Shown here: piece by piece, positions 45,402-56,700 of the stretch
Numbering within the stretch: position 1 is the first letter of the stretch
Layout of the letters: every line of letters begins with the position of its first letter
Assembly (NCBI GenBank): GCA_023374025.1
Contig: SIJG01000022.1
Location: 620,001-684,000, forward strand
DNA length: 64,000 bases
Direction: 5' to 3'
Origin: Heterodera schachtii
Taxonomy: Eukaryota > Nematoda > Chromadorea > Rhabditida > Heteroderidae
Position numbers and translations under genes: made by a program
The notes under the pieces: model-generated
Told to the model about the DNA's origin: nothing
Databases searched by the model: none
The model's input: only the letters and a program-made list of their open reading frames with translations

Positions 45402-46439
45402 CAACCATTATACTTCATGAAATATTTTAAGTGTGCCGTTGGTTCTAATTCAGTAAATAAATTCCGTATTTGCCGGATTATTTTTCAAAAGTTCTTTAGT
45501 GGATGGAAGGGGCCGTCAATATCTATTGGCTTTGCCCGGAAAAATTTTGAAAATTTTGTCGAAAAATGGCTATTTTGATTCCCAGCACTATTTAACATTT
45601 AATTTGTACCGTTGGTTCTAATTCAGTAATAAATTCCGTAAATACGGCGATTTGGTCAACCTCGACTCCAACCTTGATGACCCTCAAATCAGGGCTAGAT
45701 GTAATTACGATTACGGGTTACTGAAATTACGGCCTTTTTGGACCGTTAATTATGGATTACGGGTACGGATTTTGAGATTTTTCCGTAATTTTGGTCCCTA
45801 ACTGGAACTTTGGATATTTTTCGAGACGATTTCTTGTAAGATTTTTTTTATAAAAACAAATTTTTCTAAAATAAAAAAAAAATGCATCCCCAGAATCGAT
45901 TTTTGAAGCTTCTTTTAAAAGTCACTGCTTAAAAATTTTTAGTATTTTTTTTGACAAATATTAATATTTTCTTTTTGAAATATGACAAAAACAAAATATC
46001 GTTTAATTTTTTTCCAAAATAGTGAATATTGAGGGGACAAGGGGGTGCCCAAAATCTAAATGCCAATGTCTTACTCACTCAACGACCAACAACATCATTC
46101 TTTATCGTGGTGTCCAATGTTCAGGATATAATGGGCGACCCCCAACCCGATTCGGTCGCGGGGACAGAGATTGATATCCGAGAGCCCCGGGCAAAACTGA
46201 GAGAGAGGAGAGGCAGATGACCACTTATAAAGAGTCTCGATTAGTGAAAGGAAGGACCGCCCAAGGGAATGAGATTAAGGGGCGGACAATTACCAGAGGA
46301 TAAGAGAGAAAAGAGAGATATAAGAAATAAGTATACCACCGGCCCCTCCTATTATATCGTCCCCGGTCCTGACTGATACAATTCAAAAATAAAGAGAAAT
46401 ATTAAACAATAAAATGAGTAATTTGAAAATAATGAAAAT
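45402..46439. other. Intergenic with repeat debris
   Basis: GCCGTTGGTTCTAATTCAGT is repeated 174 bp apart (45435 and 45609), with CAAATTCCG following. CAGGGCTAGATGTAATTACG at 45690 looks like a hAT-type left end, but no matching right end was found. No gene recognised. Confidence 0.45.
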
Positions 46440-47047
46440 GTCCGATTAACGAGTAAAATGTCCAGAACGTTCGCATTTAAAACAACGAATTGCACGCAGG
46501 TTCCCCGGCAACCTAACCTCATCCTCAATTTCATTTACACTTTTTTCCTTTCCTTCGATCTTTCTTAAAATTTTTGCAAGTCCTTCGACACTTGGTTTTC
46601 ATCCTATATCTCAAAAAAATTTTGACACCGTCAAAAGTCCATTTAAGGTATTTCGCACTTCCTTCGAATTTTTTTCAATTCTTCAAGTTCGCGCGTCTTT
46701 CTCATCCCAACGATTGTTGGTCAATATTTCGACTATTTCAGCGATCCCTCTCTCAATCGCTTTCGTCCATTTGGTGCTTCCTTTGGCATTTCCAACAGTG
46801 CTGGCGGCTCTAACTCATTTTTGATCTTTATTTTCGCTTCATTTCGGTATTTTGTTAATTCTTCAAGTTCTCGTTTTGAATTCGCTCGCACTCCCGCGCT
46901 CTCAAAAAAGGACATCCCGGTCTCGAACACCTTTGGGATTTCATAAGGATAATCTTCTTCATCGTCTATAAAAGACAATACACAAATTATAGCCTTCACA
47001 ATGTGAAACCAAATCATCTCTCTCAAAAATTCATCTAACCCCTTCAT
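46440..47047 (-). pseudogene. Gag-like remnant with zinc knuckle
   Basis: The minus strand from 47047 encodes 104 residues with a charged region (SKRELEELTKYRNEAKIK). After frame breaks, RCFKCERSGHFTR appears near 46460-46500, a CCHC zinc knuckle whose last cysteine is replaced by a stop. This layout, a coiled charged stretch before a knuckle, suggests a decayed retroelement Gag, but no pol sequence is adjacent. A cellular gene fragment cannot be excluded. Confidence 0.4.
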
Positions 47048-47206
47048 TCGGATTTATCTGTAAGATTGTCCTTGCCAATTGCATTTATAATTTGGATGCT
47101 TTCACAGGCTTGAAATCTTATAAAACTAAGTTTGTGAAAATTCTTTTATAAAAATTTTTGTTTAATAATAAGAAAAATTAAATAACTATTTCCATTATTC
47201 ATTGAG

Positions 47207-47412
47207 TAAGGCTGCGATTCTTAGGCAATTGCCTAAAATTTCTGCGCACTTGATACGCTCATATATAAGCACGAAAAAGCATTTTCCGCTTGGTTTGGGG
47301 TGTCTATTTATAATGCCTAACTTTGCCTATTTGAGACTTTTGGTGCTTACTGCCGAAATGCCTATTTTTCGAGCCTATTGCGCGATTTTTTGTGCCTAAA
47401 AATTGCATCGCT
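47207..47412. mobile_element. MITE related to the 51828-52303 element
   Basis: The left end TAAGGCTGCGATTCTTAGGC and internal CGCTTGGTTTGGGGTGTCTA match the complement of the 51828-52303 element. The flanks TCATTGAG and TAAATGAG match at six of eight positions. It is a shorter, internally deleted member of the same family. Confidence 0.65.
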
Positions 47413-47799
47413 ATAAATGAGAATAAATAATAATAGAAATATCAATTTTCTTATTAATAAATTAAAAAATTTTATAAAAAATAAACAATTCTTTCACAGA
47501 TTATATTTTAAAAGATTATTTTTTTATTAAGTTTTAATATATAGTAAATATGCTAAATAATATTATTATTAAATAGTTAAAATAATTTGGTTTTCATTTT
47601 TAAATATATTAAATATTATTTTATTTATAGCTTGATCACTAGCACTTTTTGTACTTCGCCCACGCTTGCACTTTTAGTCACTCATTTTCAGCACGGAATA
47701 TTTGTTTCCCTAGCTGTTTACATTTTCATTGCTTGTTCTCCTAAACAAAAACCAATTAGCCATTATGTACATATATAAAAGCGCTAGAAAATTTAAACA

Positions 47800-48292
47800 G
47801 TTTTGCCACAAAAACCTATGTCACTCGGTTTCGGTTCGGGTTCCGACAATTTTGGTCCAAAACCCATGTCACTCGGCTTCGGTTCGGGTTCCGACAATTT
47901 TGGTCCAAAAACCCATGTCACTCGGTTTTGGTTCGGGTTCCGACAATTTTGGTTCAAAAACCTATGTCACTCGGTTTTGGTTCGGGTTCCGACAATTTTA
48001 ATCCAAAAACCCATGTCACTCTGTTTTGGTTCGGGTTCCGACAATTTTGGTTCAAAGACCCATTTCCCTCGGTTTCGGTTCGGGTTCCGACAATTTTAGT
48101 CCAAAAACCCATGTCACTCGGTTTTGGTTCGGGTTCCGACAATTTTGGTTCAAAAACCTATGTCACTCGGTTTCGGTTCGGGTTCCGACAATTTTGGTTC
48201 AAAGACCCATTTCCCTCGGTTTCGGTTCGGGTTCCAGTTCATTTATTCCAGTCCCTCGGGTTGGTAAACCCATGAACTCGGTTTTGATTTAG
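47800..48292. repeat. 49-bp minisatellite
   Basis: TCACTCGGTTTCGGTTCGGG recurs at 47821, 47869, 47918, 47967, 48016 and onward, a 48-49 bp period for about nine copies, with the sequence GTTCCGACAATTTTGGTCC in each. Since 49 is not a multiple of three, the long frames across it cycle through registers and are not a gene. Confidence 0.9.
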
Positions 48293-48530
48293 TTAAATCA
48301 CTCGATGGCTTTCGGTTCTGGTTTGGTTGGCATCGTTTAAACCAGTCACTCGGTTTTGGTTTTATTAAGCAATTCACTTAATTTCAACTATTCAACCGCT
48401 TTGTATTGAATTCTGATGAAATATTAACAAACTTTCCTTCTCTGCACTTTAATTTAATTTCTCTCCCCTCACTTTCTCTCACGGCTATTCAAATAATTAA
48501 AATTTATTCCACTCACACGCAAATAAAAAA

Positions 48531-51500
48531 ATGAATGTTTCCATGGCAATTTTCATTTCCATTATTTGGAGAATTATTTTCAAAATTCTTGTCCGTATTA
48601 ATCCCATGATTGAGCCTAATTCTGTCGAATCTGTCCCGGTCAACTGTTCCGTTTGTAGTGGAAAATGCAAATTTCATTCTGGCGTCAAATGTTGCGAAGG
48701 TATTTTTATAAAAATATTAAAAAAAGAGCAAAGGTAATAAAATAAAATTTAATCCAATTCAATATTAATAATTCAGCTTGCAAACATTTTTTTCGTCGCT
48801 CAATTTCATCGATGAAGGAATATTATTGCAAAAGTGCCGGAGAGTGCGACGTTAAAAAAGGCAGAGCAATTATAAATTTAAATGATTCTTTTTTTGTGAT
48901 TTAAAATTTCACTTAATCCATCAGTCTTAAAATGGAAAATGAAAAGAATTAAAATTAGTAAAAAAAAAATGTAAGAATTTTTTCTACAAAGATTCAACGT
49001 GTAAGCGGTGCCGTCTGAAGAAATGCTTTACTGTCGGAATGAATCCTCGAAGAGTTTGCGTCAAAAATGTCAATAACGAGCAAATATTGTCATATATACA
49101 ACGAATCAAACGGCTAATGACATCAACAAATTCAGCAGCAGCAATAGCACCAAGTTCGGCAGAAATTGGCATGGAATTATCGACAGAAACCAGCGCCAGC
49201 AATGGACCATTGAAATGGCACTTACCAAACTCGGTTATCACACTAATCATGGACAGATAGAGACAAAATTAAGAAGATTAGCTCTGTAACTGATTTTTTA
49301 ATGCCAAACGCCTTAACAAAAAAAATATTCCTGAGGAAGAGAGAAATCCAAAACTGGTTTTTGAACTGGTTGCTAAGAAAATTGGCATGAATAACTTACT
49401 CCCTTTCTTTCAGGTCGAATTTAGATTTATATAAACAAAATTTTTGCTTTTCCACAATTTTTAAATCTTTTTTACAATAATTAGAAGATATAACTAAGCG
49501 ATAAATGTGAATATTATTTGTAGGATTTTTTAGCAAGTTCTATTCAATGCAAAAGCTCTGATTTTAGCAATTGGTAAAAAAAGATTTTTTGGGTTTCATT
49601 GTGCTGAACCATTTGCTGGAGATTGAGCAGAAAGTGCGCCGAATTCGCTACTCACAGACAACGATTCCCGAATTATTTTATGAACAATGCGATTCATTTG
49701 AGTCAATTTTTTGGCGGAAATTAAATTTGCTCGAATTGGCCGATAAATTTTCCGTGAGTAAATTATCAAAAAAGATAAAATAAACTAATTTTTTTTTCAA
49801 TTCTCAGACAAAACCGCCACTTCAGTCTTCAGAAAAGATTTTAGAAATAATACGTCGAATTGGCCCTTTTGGGAATAGGCCATCGCATATGGTCATGGAT
49901 TTTTTATTTGTATTTGAAATTGGCAAAACATTTACATTCTTTGAACAGCTGAACATCAGTGATAAGGTGCAATGAATTAAAAATATATTTAATTAATTAT
50001 TACATTTTAATCCCATTAAGAAATTTTACCATAGATCTCTCTCAAATCCTCGGACCCTTCGAAAAATCGTAGGCAATCCACCACTCCCTTTTCGTATATG
50101 CCGTCAGCCCCTAAAATTCCTTTTCTTATTGAAAATTAATTTTTTGCGATTTTTTAATTTAATTTAAATTTTTTTCGAAATTTTCAAAATCCCGCAATCC
50201 CACGCGGGATCCCGCAAACTTGAAATGTGGGATTTGCGGGATTAATCCCACGGGATCACGTCATGCAAAAAATTTTGAATTGCGATCCCGCAGCGGGCGG
50301 GATCGCAAATTTGAAATTTCCGGATCTATTATAATATTAAATTTTCATTTTAGTAAATGAAAAAAAATATTTAATAATTTTTTAGTAAATGAATATTAAA
50401 TTTATTTAGTACAATGAATTAAAATATTAATTTAATTTATTTTATTAATAAATGAAGTAAAATATAATAAATTTTAATTTTTAGTAAAATGAATTAAAAA
50501 AATTTTTTATTTTAATTTTATTATGTTTAAAGATTGCTCTGTGCAGTAATATTGCGATGCCATTGTATGTGTTGTGCAACAGTTTCTACTCAGTCCAACA
50601 AAGTTTTGACGTTCTTTGTACACCAGCTGATATGCCACTGATTTATGCCTTCACAAAATCGTATTTTAAATATAACCAAACGTATGTAAATAAAAATGAT
50701 TTAATTTAATTTAATAAATGCATTGGAAATTTAAGTGTCATGGAAATGGGTGACAAATTGCTTTGTAAAGCTGTGAAACCATTCAGCCGTCTAAAACTGA
50801 GCACCGAAGAATTTGTACTCATTCGGGCAATCATTTTCTCTCATATGGGTCAGAGAATTAATGAAAATGACAAAATTAATTTGTTAAAATATAAAACGTT
50901 AATTTAGTTTCACCGGGGCTTAGTGACCAGGCACAGAAATTGTTGTTCACCGAAGCGGAGAAATTTTCTTCACTGCTAATGAGTGTTTTGCAGGTGCAGT
51001 TCTTATTTAAACCACTTAAAAAAATAAGAATTCAAACTTTGAATTTTCGAACTTTTATTCGAATTCGGTTTGGGATTAGAAATTGGTCGAAATGAATGTC
51101 GGATTCGTGATCAGTGTCCCCGAAAACTCTCGGAAACATGCTTTCATGACTTTTAAAAATAAAAAATATTTCCGAAAAAAATATGGCGTACCATCTATAA
51201 TGTTACAATTTTTTAGACCAAATTTTCTAATTTCCAAATTTTGCAAGTGTTTCATAGAAATATTGAATTTAGCTTATTATAATCTACCCAATTAAAAAGA
51301 AAGTTTCGCGAGTTTCGATCAAAAAAACATATAACTGGTGATCATTTGAAAAATGTTTTATGTTCTGGAACTAAACATTTCTTTCGATCAGTTCGGGATT
51401 GTGTGCCAAAGCACGTCACAAAAATGAGTCGAAAATATAATGATCACTGTGAATGCGGTAGAAAACGATTTCCTACCGTTTCAGTTAAATTACGGTGCCG

Positions 51501-51694
51501 CGCCGGGTGCCCTACGGTACATGGAGCTGATGGGACTGATCTATTGTGTGTTCAACACGGGCGCCAAACATCGCCAATTTCTCACTTACATTTCAAACAT
51601 TTTGGACCCGAATTTTGACCGCGTTTTTCCTCCCGTGCTGGCCAAAATTTGCACTACAGGGCCCGTCGAATCGCACCAATTGTTCCCATATTAG
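48531..51694 (+). CDS. Divergent nuclear hormone receptor
   Basis: The DNA-binding domain is spread over three exons: CSVCSGKCKFHSGVKCCE to 48709, ACKHFFRRSISSMKEYYC from 48777, and FFYKDSTCKRCRLKKCFTVG from about 48974. Together they give both C4 zinc fingers with P-box CEACKHFF, unlike the usual CEGCKGFF. Ligand-binding exons are 49568-49753, 49808-49966, 50533-50681, 50736-50848, 50908-50993 and 51485-51694 (stop TAG), with good GT-AG borders and consistent phases. The exon 2 donor and the linker around 49256 are unresolved. It would act in the nucleus as a ligand- or cofactor-regulated transcription factor; targets unknown. The N-terminus before the first finger is hydrophobic (IFISIIWRIIFKILV), odd for a receptor, so the start may be wrong. 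Repeats sit in the introns before the last two LBD exons. Confidence 0.82.
50030..50335. repeat. CCCGCAATCC-family repeat in the receptor gene
   Basis: TCCCGCAATCCCACGCGGGA and GGGATTTGCGGGATTAATCC words, preceded by GCCGTCAGCCCCTAAAATTC, match the 43434-45064 and 11860 copies. It lies in the intron between ligand-binding exons. Confidence 0.65.
51030..51200. repeat. Single arm of the TTCGTGATCAG fold-back family
   Basis: GAATTCGGTTTGGGATTAGA, TGGTCGAAATGAATGTCGG and ATTCGTGATCAGTGTCCCCG match arms of the elements at 26989-27466, 40139-40470 and 53006-53474. Only one arm is visible here. Confidence 0.7.
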
Positions 51695-51827
51695 GAAAAT
51701 AATTGGCAACGATTTTTTGGACGCTGAAAATTTTCGAAATTATCCGGCAAATTATAATAAAATTTTGCTTCTCATAAAAAGAGAGTGACACACCTGTATC
51801 TTTTGGTTTTACATCAAAGTTAATTAT

Positions 51828-52303
51828 TAGTGCTTCGTTTTTTTGCACAAAAAATCGCGAAATAGGCACCTAAAAAGGCAGAAAAAATAGCAAAATACGC
51901 ATTAAATAGGCACAAACCCTCAAATAGGCAAATCAAAATTTTATTAACCCTTTTTAGGTAGCAAAATATGTAAAAAATTAAACTTCAATTGTAAATGAAA
52001 TTATTAAATATACAAAAAATTTGTATCAAGAAAAAAATTTGGGAAAATTTTTTCAATTTTTAGGTAGTGTATTTTCAAAAAAATTTCGGGTCATTTCTTA
52101 GGGGTGTATTGCATTTTTGTTAATGATTTTTCGAAAATCCTGAAATAGGCACATTAGGCAGAAAAACCCGGAAACAGGCAAAAATAGTCATTATAAAAGT
52201 CATCGTAGACACCCCAAACCAAGCGGAAAACGCGTTTTTCGTGCTTATCTGAGCATATCAAATGCGCAAAATTTTAGGCATTTGCCTAAAAAACGAAGCC
52301 CTA
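51828..52303. mobile_element. hAT-type MITE with perfect 8-bp TSD
   Basis: TAGTGCTTCGTTTTTT at the left and AAAAAACGAAGCCCTA at the right are flanked by TTAATTAT (51820-51827 and 52304-52311). The interior repeats AATAGGCAC-like words and includes ACACCCCAAACCAAGCGG, shared with 47207-47412. 476 bp, non-coding, 3' of the receptor stop. Confidence 0.9.
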
Positions 52304-52739
52304 TTAATTATTTATTATTTTTATTATTTCACAGAGAAATACAAAATTTTAGATTTCTGGGCTTGCCAAAATTACCAATTTTTTCCGACATTTTTGGGAA
52401 AGGTCACTTTAAAACGGGACCGTTCTAATAATGGGATTTTTTGAAAAAACGCCAAAATTGCCTGAAATACACACGAATTCGGACCAATACTACTGTCTGG
52501 GCTCCAAATAAAAAACCAATCCGCGCCACATTCCCCTTTTCGGTTGTAGTTCCCCAAATATTTATTAGATTTTTTTTTGAATTTACGAAATTTTGAAAAG
52601 AATATTTTTCACATTTGTTTTTTTAACTACAGATAAATCGATAACACCGACCTTTTTTATCGATTTCTTTGGTATCTATGTATTTTGTTCGATATTTTAT
52701 CGAAAAATACAGGTTTTAGGGTAGAAAAAGGTAGAGGGT

Positions 52740-53005
52740 GGGGGCGGTCTAGTGCGGGCACACTTTGACGCTATATAACTTTTCTTAGAAGCGACCGAAT
52801 TTTACATTCTTAATATCATTCGAAAGCCTAAATGTCCTCTATTAGCCAGCCAAGTTTCAAAAAAGTTATAGCCAAAATGTTTAAAAAATGTTTTTGGGAT
52901 CATCTGGCCCATAAATTTTTTGAAATTTAACGAAATTTGGCAGGCAAATAGGGCACAATTAGGGCTATCGAAAGATGCCAAGAATGTTGAATTCAATGAA
53001 ACTTA
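52740..53005. repeat. Relative of the 41529-42195 fold-back element
   Basis: ATATCATTCGAAAGCCTAAA, TCCTCTATTAGCC, AAAGTTATAGCCAAAA and AGGGCTATCGAAAGATGCC match phrases of the 41529-42195 arms. The right part is interrupted by the 53006-53474 element. Confidence 0.65.
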
Positions 53006-53474
53006 TGGTAATATTGCCGTTGGTACCCCACCTTTTTTGAAAAAAATATTTGTTGTTTTCAAAAGCCATGAAAACATGTTTCTGGGGGTTTCTGGGGTCG
53101 CTGATCACGAATAGAGCATCCATTTCCGACCAATTTCGAACCCGGACACGAATTCGAACAAAAAGTCGAAAATTCAAATTTTTCGAATTTCGCATTTTTG
53201 GTCTAAAAATGGTTTAAAATTTTTTTATTGAAGCAATGATGATTTTTAGTTGGTTTCCTTGTTCTTAAGCCGGTTTTGAACCAAAAATGCGAAATTCGAA
53301 AAATTTGAATTTTCGACTTTTTGTTCGAATTCGGGTCTGGGTTCGAAATTGGTCGAAATGGATGCTCTGTTCGTGATCAGCCAACCCGAAAACCTCCAGA
53401 AACATATTTTCATAGCTTTAGAAAACAAAAAACATTTTTTTCAAAAAAGGTGGGGTACCAACGGCAGTATTACC
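53006..53474. mobile_element. Fold-back element with ~200-bp arms
   Basis: GGTAATATTGCCGTTGGTAC (left) and GTACCAACGGCAGTATTACC (right) begin arms that pair along most of their length, including GGTCGAAATGGATGCTCTG and CTTTTTGTTCGAATTCGGGT, around a ~45-bp centre near 53225-53268. It belongs to the family also seen at 26989-27466, 40139-40470 and 51030-51200. No clear target duplication. Confidence 0.85.
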
Positions 53475-53768
53475 GAAATTTCAAAACTTTATTTTTCGTC
53501 GGGATCATATTGCTTAGCAAATGCTTCAGTAAATACGGTATGTATGATTTGCCAATTTCCGATTTCCAACATATCCAGCAAAAAAAAAGAAGAAATATTG
53601 AGGCGTATAGTTAAACGTCCTAAAGTTAATAAAAAAAATATTGTGAAAAAGCAACAAAAACAATTTTATGATTTTTTGACGGGGAATAACAAGAAAAAAC
53701 AGAAAACAATTTTCCGACGGCACAATCGATCATCACTTCACTTTTTTGGCATTCCGTCCGTCCGTTGA

Positions 53769-56700
53769 TCAGTCGAACAGTCCGAAGCCCATGTCGTCGT
53801 CCGACTCCTCCTTCACTTCCTCCTTTTTCTTTTCCTCCTTCTCCTCCTTCCCGGCCGGCGCAGCAGCGCCCTTCAAATACAAATTTTAATTTTATTACAT
53901 GAGTTAGGTGTGTAGAATGTGTCGGGAATTGTGAAATGTCAAAATAATTTTTTCTTTTAAATTTCGGCATTGTCAAACCCTTGGTTTTGGCATAGGGCTA
54001 ATCAGAGACGGTCTCAGGGATTTAATTTGGGGTGGGGGGGGGGGAGGTACCGTCACGGGTGCACTACGTTCCCCCCCCCCCCTCGGCATCGTTTCCCGCC
54101 CGAGAAAAAATCTAAAATTTATTAACTTAGAATTTTTCAAGAAAAAAATCTAAGAAAGTTTTTTACAAGAAAATTTCAAAAAAAATCGCAAAATTTTCAG
54201 CGATTTTTTGGAAAAATTTTTGAAAAATCTTAGTAACTCACTATTAATTTTGTTAAAATCTTTTTTCATGGAAGTTTCTTATAAAAAAAACTTTCTAAGA
54301 TTTTTTCTTGAAATCGGAAGGAAATGAGCTACTCCCACTGCCCCCGGGCAACGAATTTTTGTTTCGCTCACCAAACAACGACCCTTTTTTTGTTCTTCAG
54401 CTCCCACTCAAAACCTTTTTTATAGGGATAAAACACAGAAAAGTGTCGAATTTGGATTGGGAAAGGGGGTAAATTGGAAGGAAAGACAAATAGGGAGGGA
54501 CTTCCCAAAGGAGAAATGCAACGGCACCAAATTCGAATAATTTACTTTTTATTTTATTGAAGAAAATACTCAAAGTTTTGACCGATTTTCATTTTGACCA
54601 AATTCCCTTAATTGACACTTGGAGCAAATTTACCCAGCTTGGGATTTTTCTTTATTTCTCGAAGAATTGCGTATAGAATATATAATGAAGAAGAAAAAAG
54701 GCGGAAGCAAGAAAAAAGGGGGGCGGGATTAATCGGCGCACCATTCAGGGCGATCGGAAACGGGGAAAAGGGCGGGGGAAATGAAAGCAAAAATGCTGAT
54801 CATATCAGTAATTCTCATCATCAAATGGGAGGGGAGGCGTCGCACTTATGAATGAGTCATCAATGGGATTACTGAGATGGTCGGAGGGAATGATTAGTCA
54901 TCTGAGGGATAGTAAAGGGATAAAGCGTAATAGAGTGAGGAAGTTGGAAGGGGTTTGGGGTTACAGGGATTTGCACGGGGTAGCAGGGAGAATTGGTATT
55001 AGGAGTAATTTGGGACTGAATATTGTATGGGATTTGAGAAGGGGAAGGTCTGGGACTGGGGTTATTGATTGAAATGTTTTCGCTTAATGCGACACTCCGC
55101 GGGGAGGATAAAGAACGGGGTGGGGAAGAAAATCTGATCGAATTCAACGGAACTGGCTTCCGTTCCATTGGCATTGCCAAAGATTTCCATCCGGCGCGTC
55201 TTTTGTATTCTGCCAGCGGTTGAACATGGCCGAATTGGTTGATGCGCACACGTGACATCAACGGGGGACGACGAGTAGGGCGAGCAAATTTGTGGGAATT
55301 TGGGGGGTTCGATTTTTGCCCGAACATGTAATTGCTAATTCCGGTTACCACCTCAATTTTCTGTTGGCGGCTCGTGTCGGCTGTTGGACAAAGCACTCTT
55401 GGGCGGGGTTCCATGGGCGGTTGGTTGGGCCTAACAGTTTGTTCGTCGATGGTGACGACGAACTGTGTTTCGAGGCTTTGTGGCGTTGTTGGTGCCGAAT
55501 TTGGGAATGACGAATAGACGGTGCCGATGGACTCATTTTCGTGGCCGAGTACGTCGTCTTCGGGATTGCATTTTGGTGGTAAAGACGATTCAAATGTGGG
55601 AGATTTGGCCAAAATTGGAGGAGTAGGGGGGTTCAGAGGAGGATCGATTTCCATTGGGGCATTAACAGGGTTCGGTGAAGACATTGGATGGTTGGGTCGG
55701 GAAATATTCAAATGCTTGTGAATTTGATTAATCAAAGTTATGTCAAGTTTGGGGGCAGATTTCTTTGCCATTTAACGGGGAAGGGGTGGGTTGGAGCGTT
55801 GAACCAATTCGTCGATAGTCTGACGAATTTCCCCTAATTCGATTGAAGGTGATGAAGGGTCAGTAGGTGGCCCAAACAAATAATTTTTAACGACAAACAA
55901 AATTCTGATTATAAGGAGAAGCAGGATTCCGGACAAAATACAAATTATGCCAATGATCAAGGGGATTTGAGGGTTTGAGTCGTCTTCGGTGGTAAGCGAT
56001 TCAAGGCCGAAATATAAAGCTGAAGAAGCGAGGACAGGTAATGATCCCTTAATAATTCCTTTGGGCGAAAATTTCGGGATTGGTTTGGCAAAAACGGAAC
56101 CGGGACAGACAAGGGCAATGACAATAAAAATAACGAAAACGGTAGGTATTGCCGAGGGGGAATGAGGCCTTCCCAAATTGTCAAAAATCGGGTCGGGTCG
56201 ATGATGAACGGTTTCTAAGGATGTAGGAGGACGGGGGTTGGGCCTTCCCAAAAAGGGAATTTGAGGAGAATTGCCGAGGCTCGGGCCTGACTGATTATGA
56301 GGGGACGAGGAGTAGAACCAATGAAAAATTTTGCGCCCAAAGCACACAAACAGGGAAATAAGAATGGCAAAAAACAATATGAGCGACGTCCAAAATAATG
56401 CAATTTTGGTCGAAGATTCCTGAGGATGGGGTTGTGGATTGATGTTCAACGAGAAGTCAAAGCCGAAGACGTTTCCCATAAGTGTTTGTTGTCGAATGAT
56501 GTGCAGTCAGGACGGACGGTTTCTTTTATAAGGGTGGGTGGAACAGAAATCAGGGCGGGGTTAAGTGATTGAAAAAAAATGTTTTATCCGTGGGAAAGTG
56601 TTATCGGCCATATGAATATCGCGATAGCGCACTCCCGTGGACGGATAATGTGCACATAGCCCAGAAATGGACGAGAAAAATGTTGACTGATGCATTGTAA

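Noticed and set aside
45690..46020. Another hAT-type element starting CAGGGCTAGATG
   Set aside because: Only a left-end-like sequence; no inverted right end or target duplication found.
47803..48292. Long overlapping frames on both strands, 60-115 residues
   Set aside because: They cycle through a 49-bp tandem repeat, whose length is not a multiple of three.
53349..53768. 139-residue plus-strand frame
   Set aside because: Its first part lies in a fold-back arm and the rest in AT-rich sequence opposite the P2 3' region; no domain seen.
54612..55593. Plus-strand frames of 60-80 residues in the LTR and accessory region
   Set aside because: They lie opposite the minus-strand retrotransposon ORFs and are duplicated with the LTRs.
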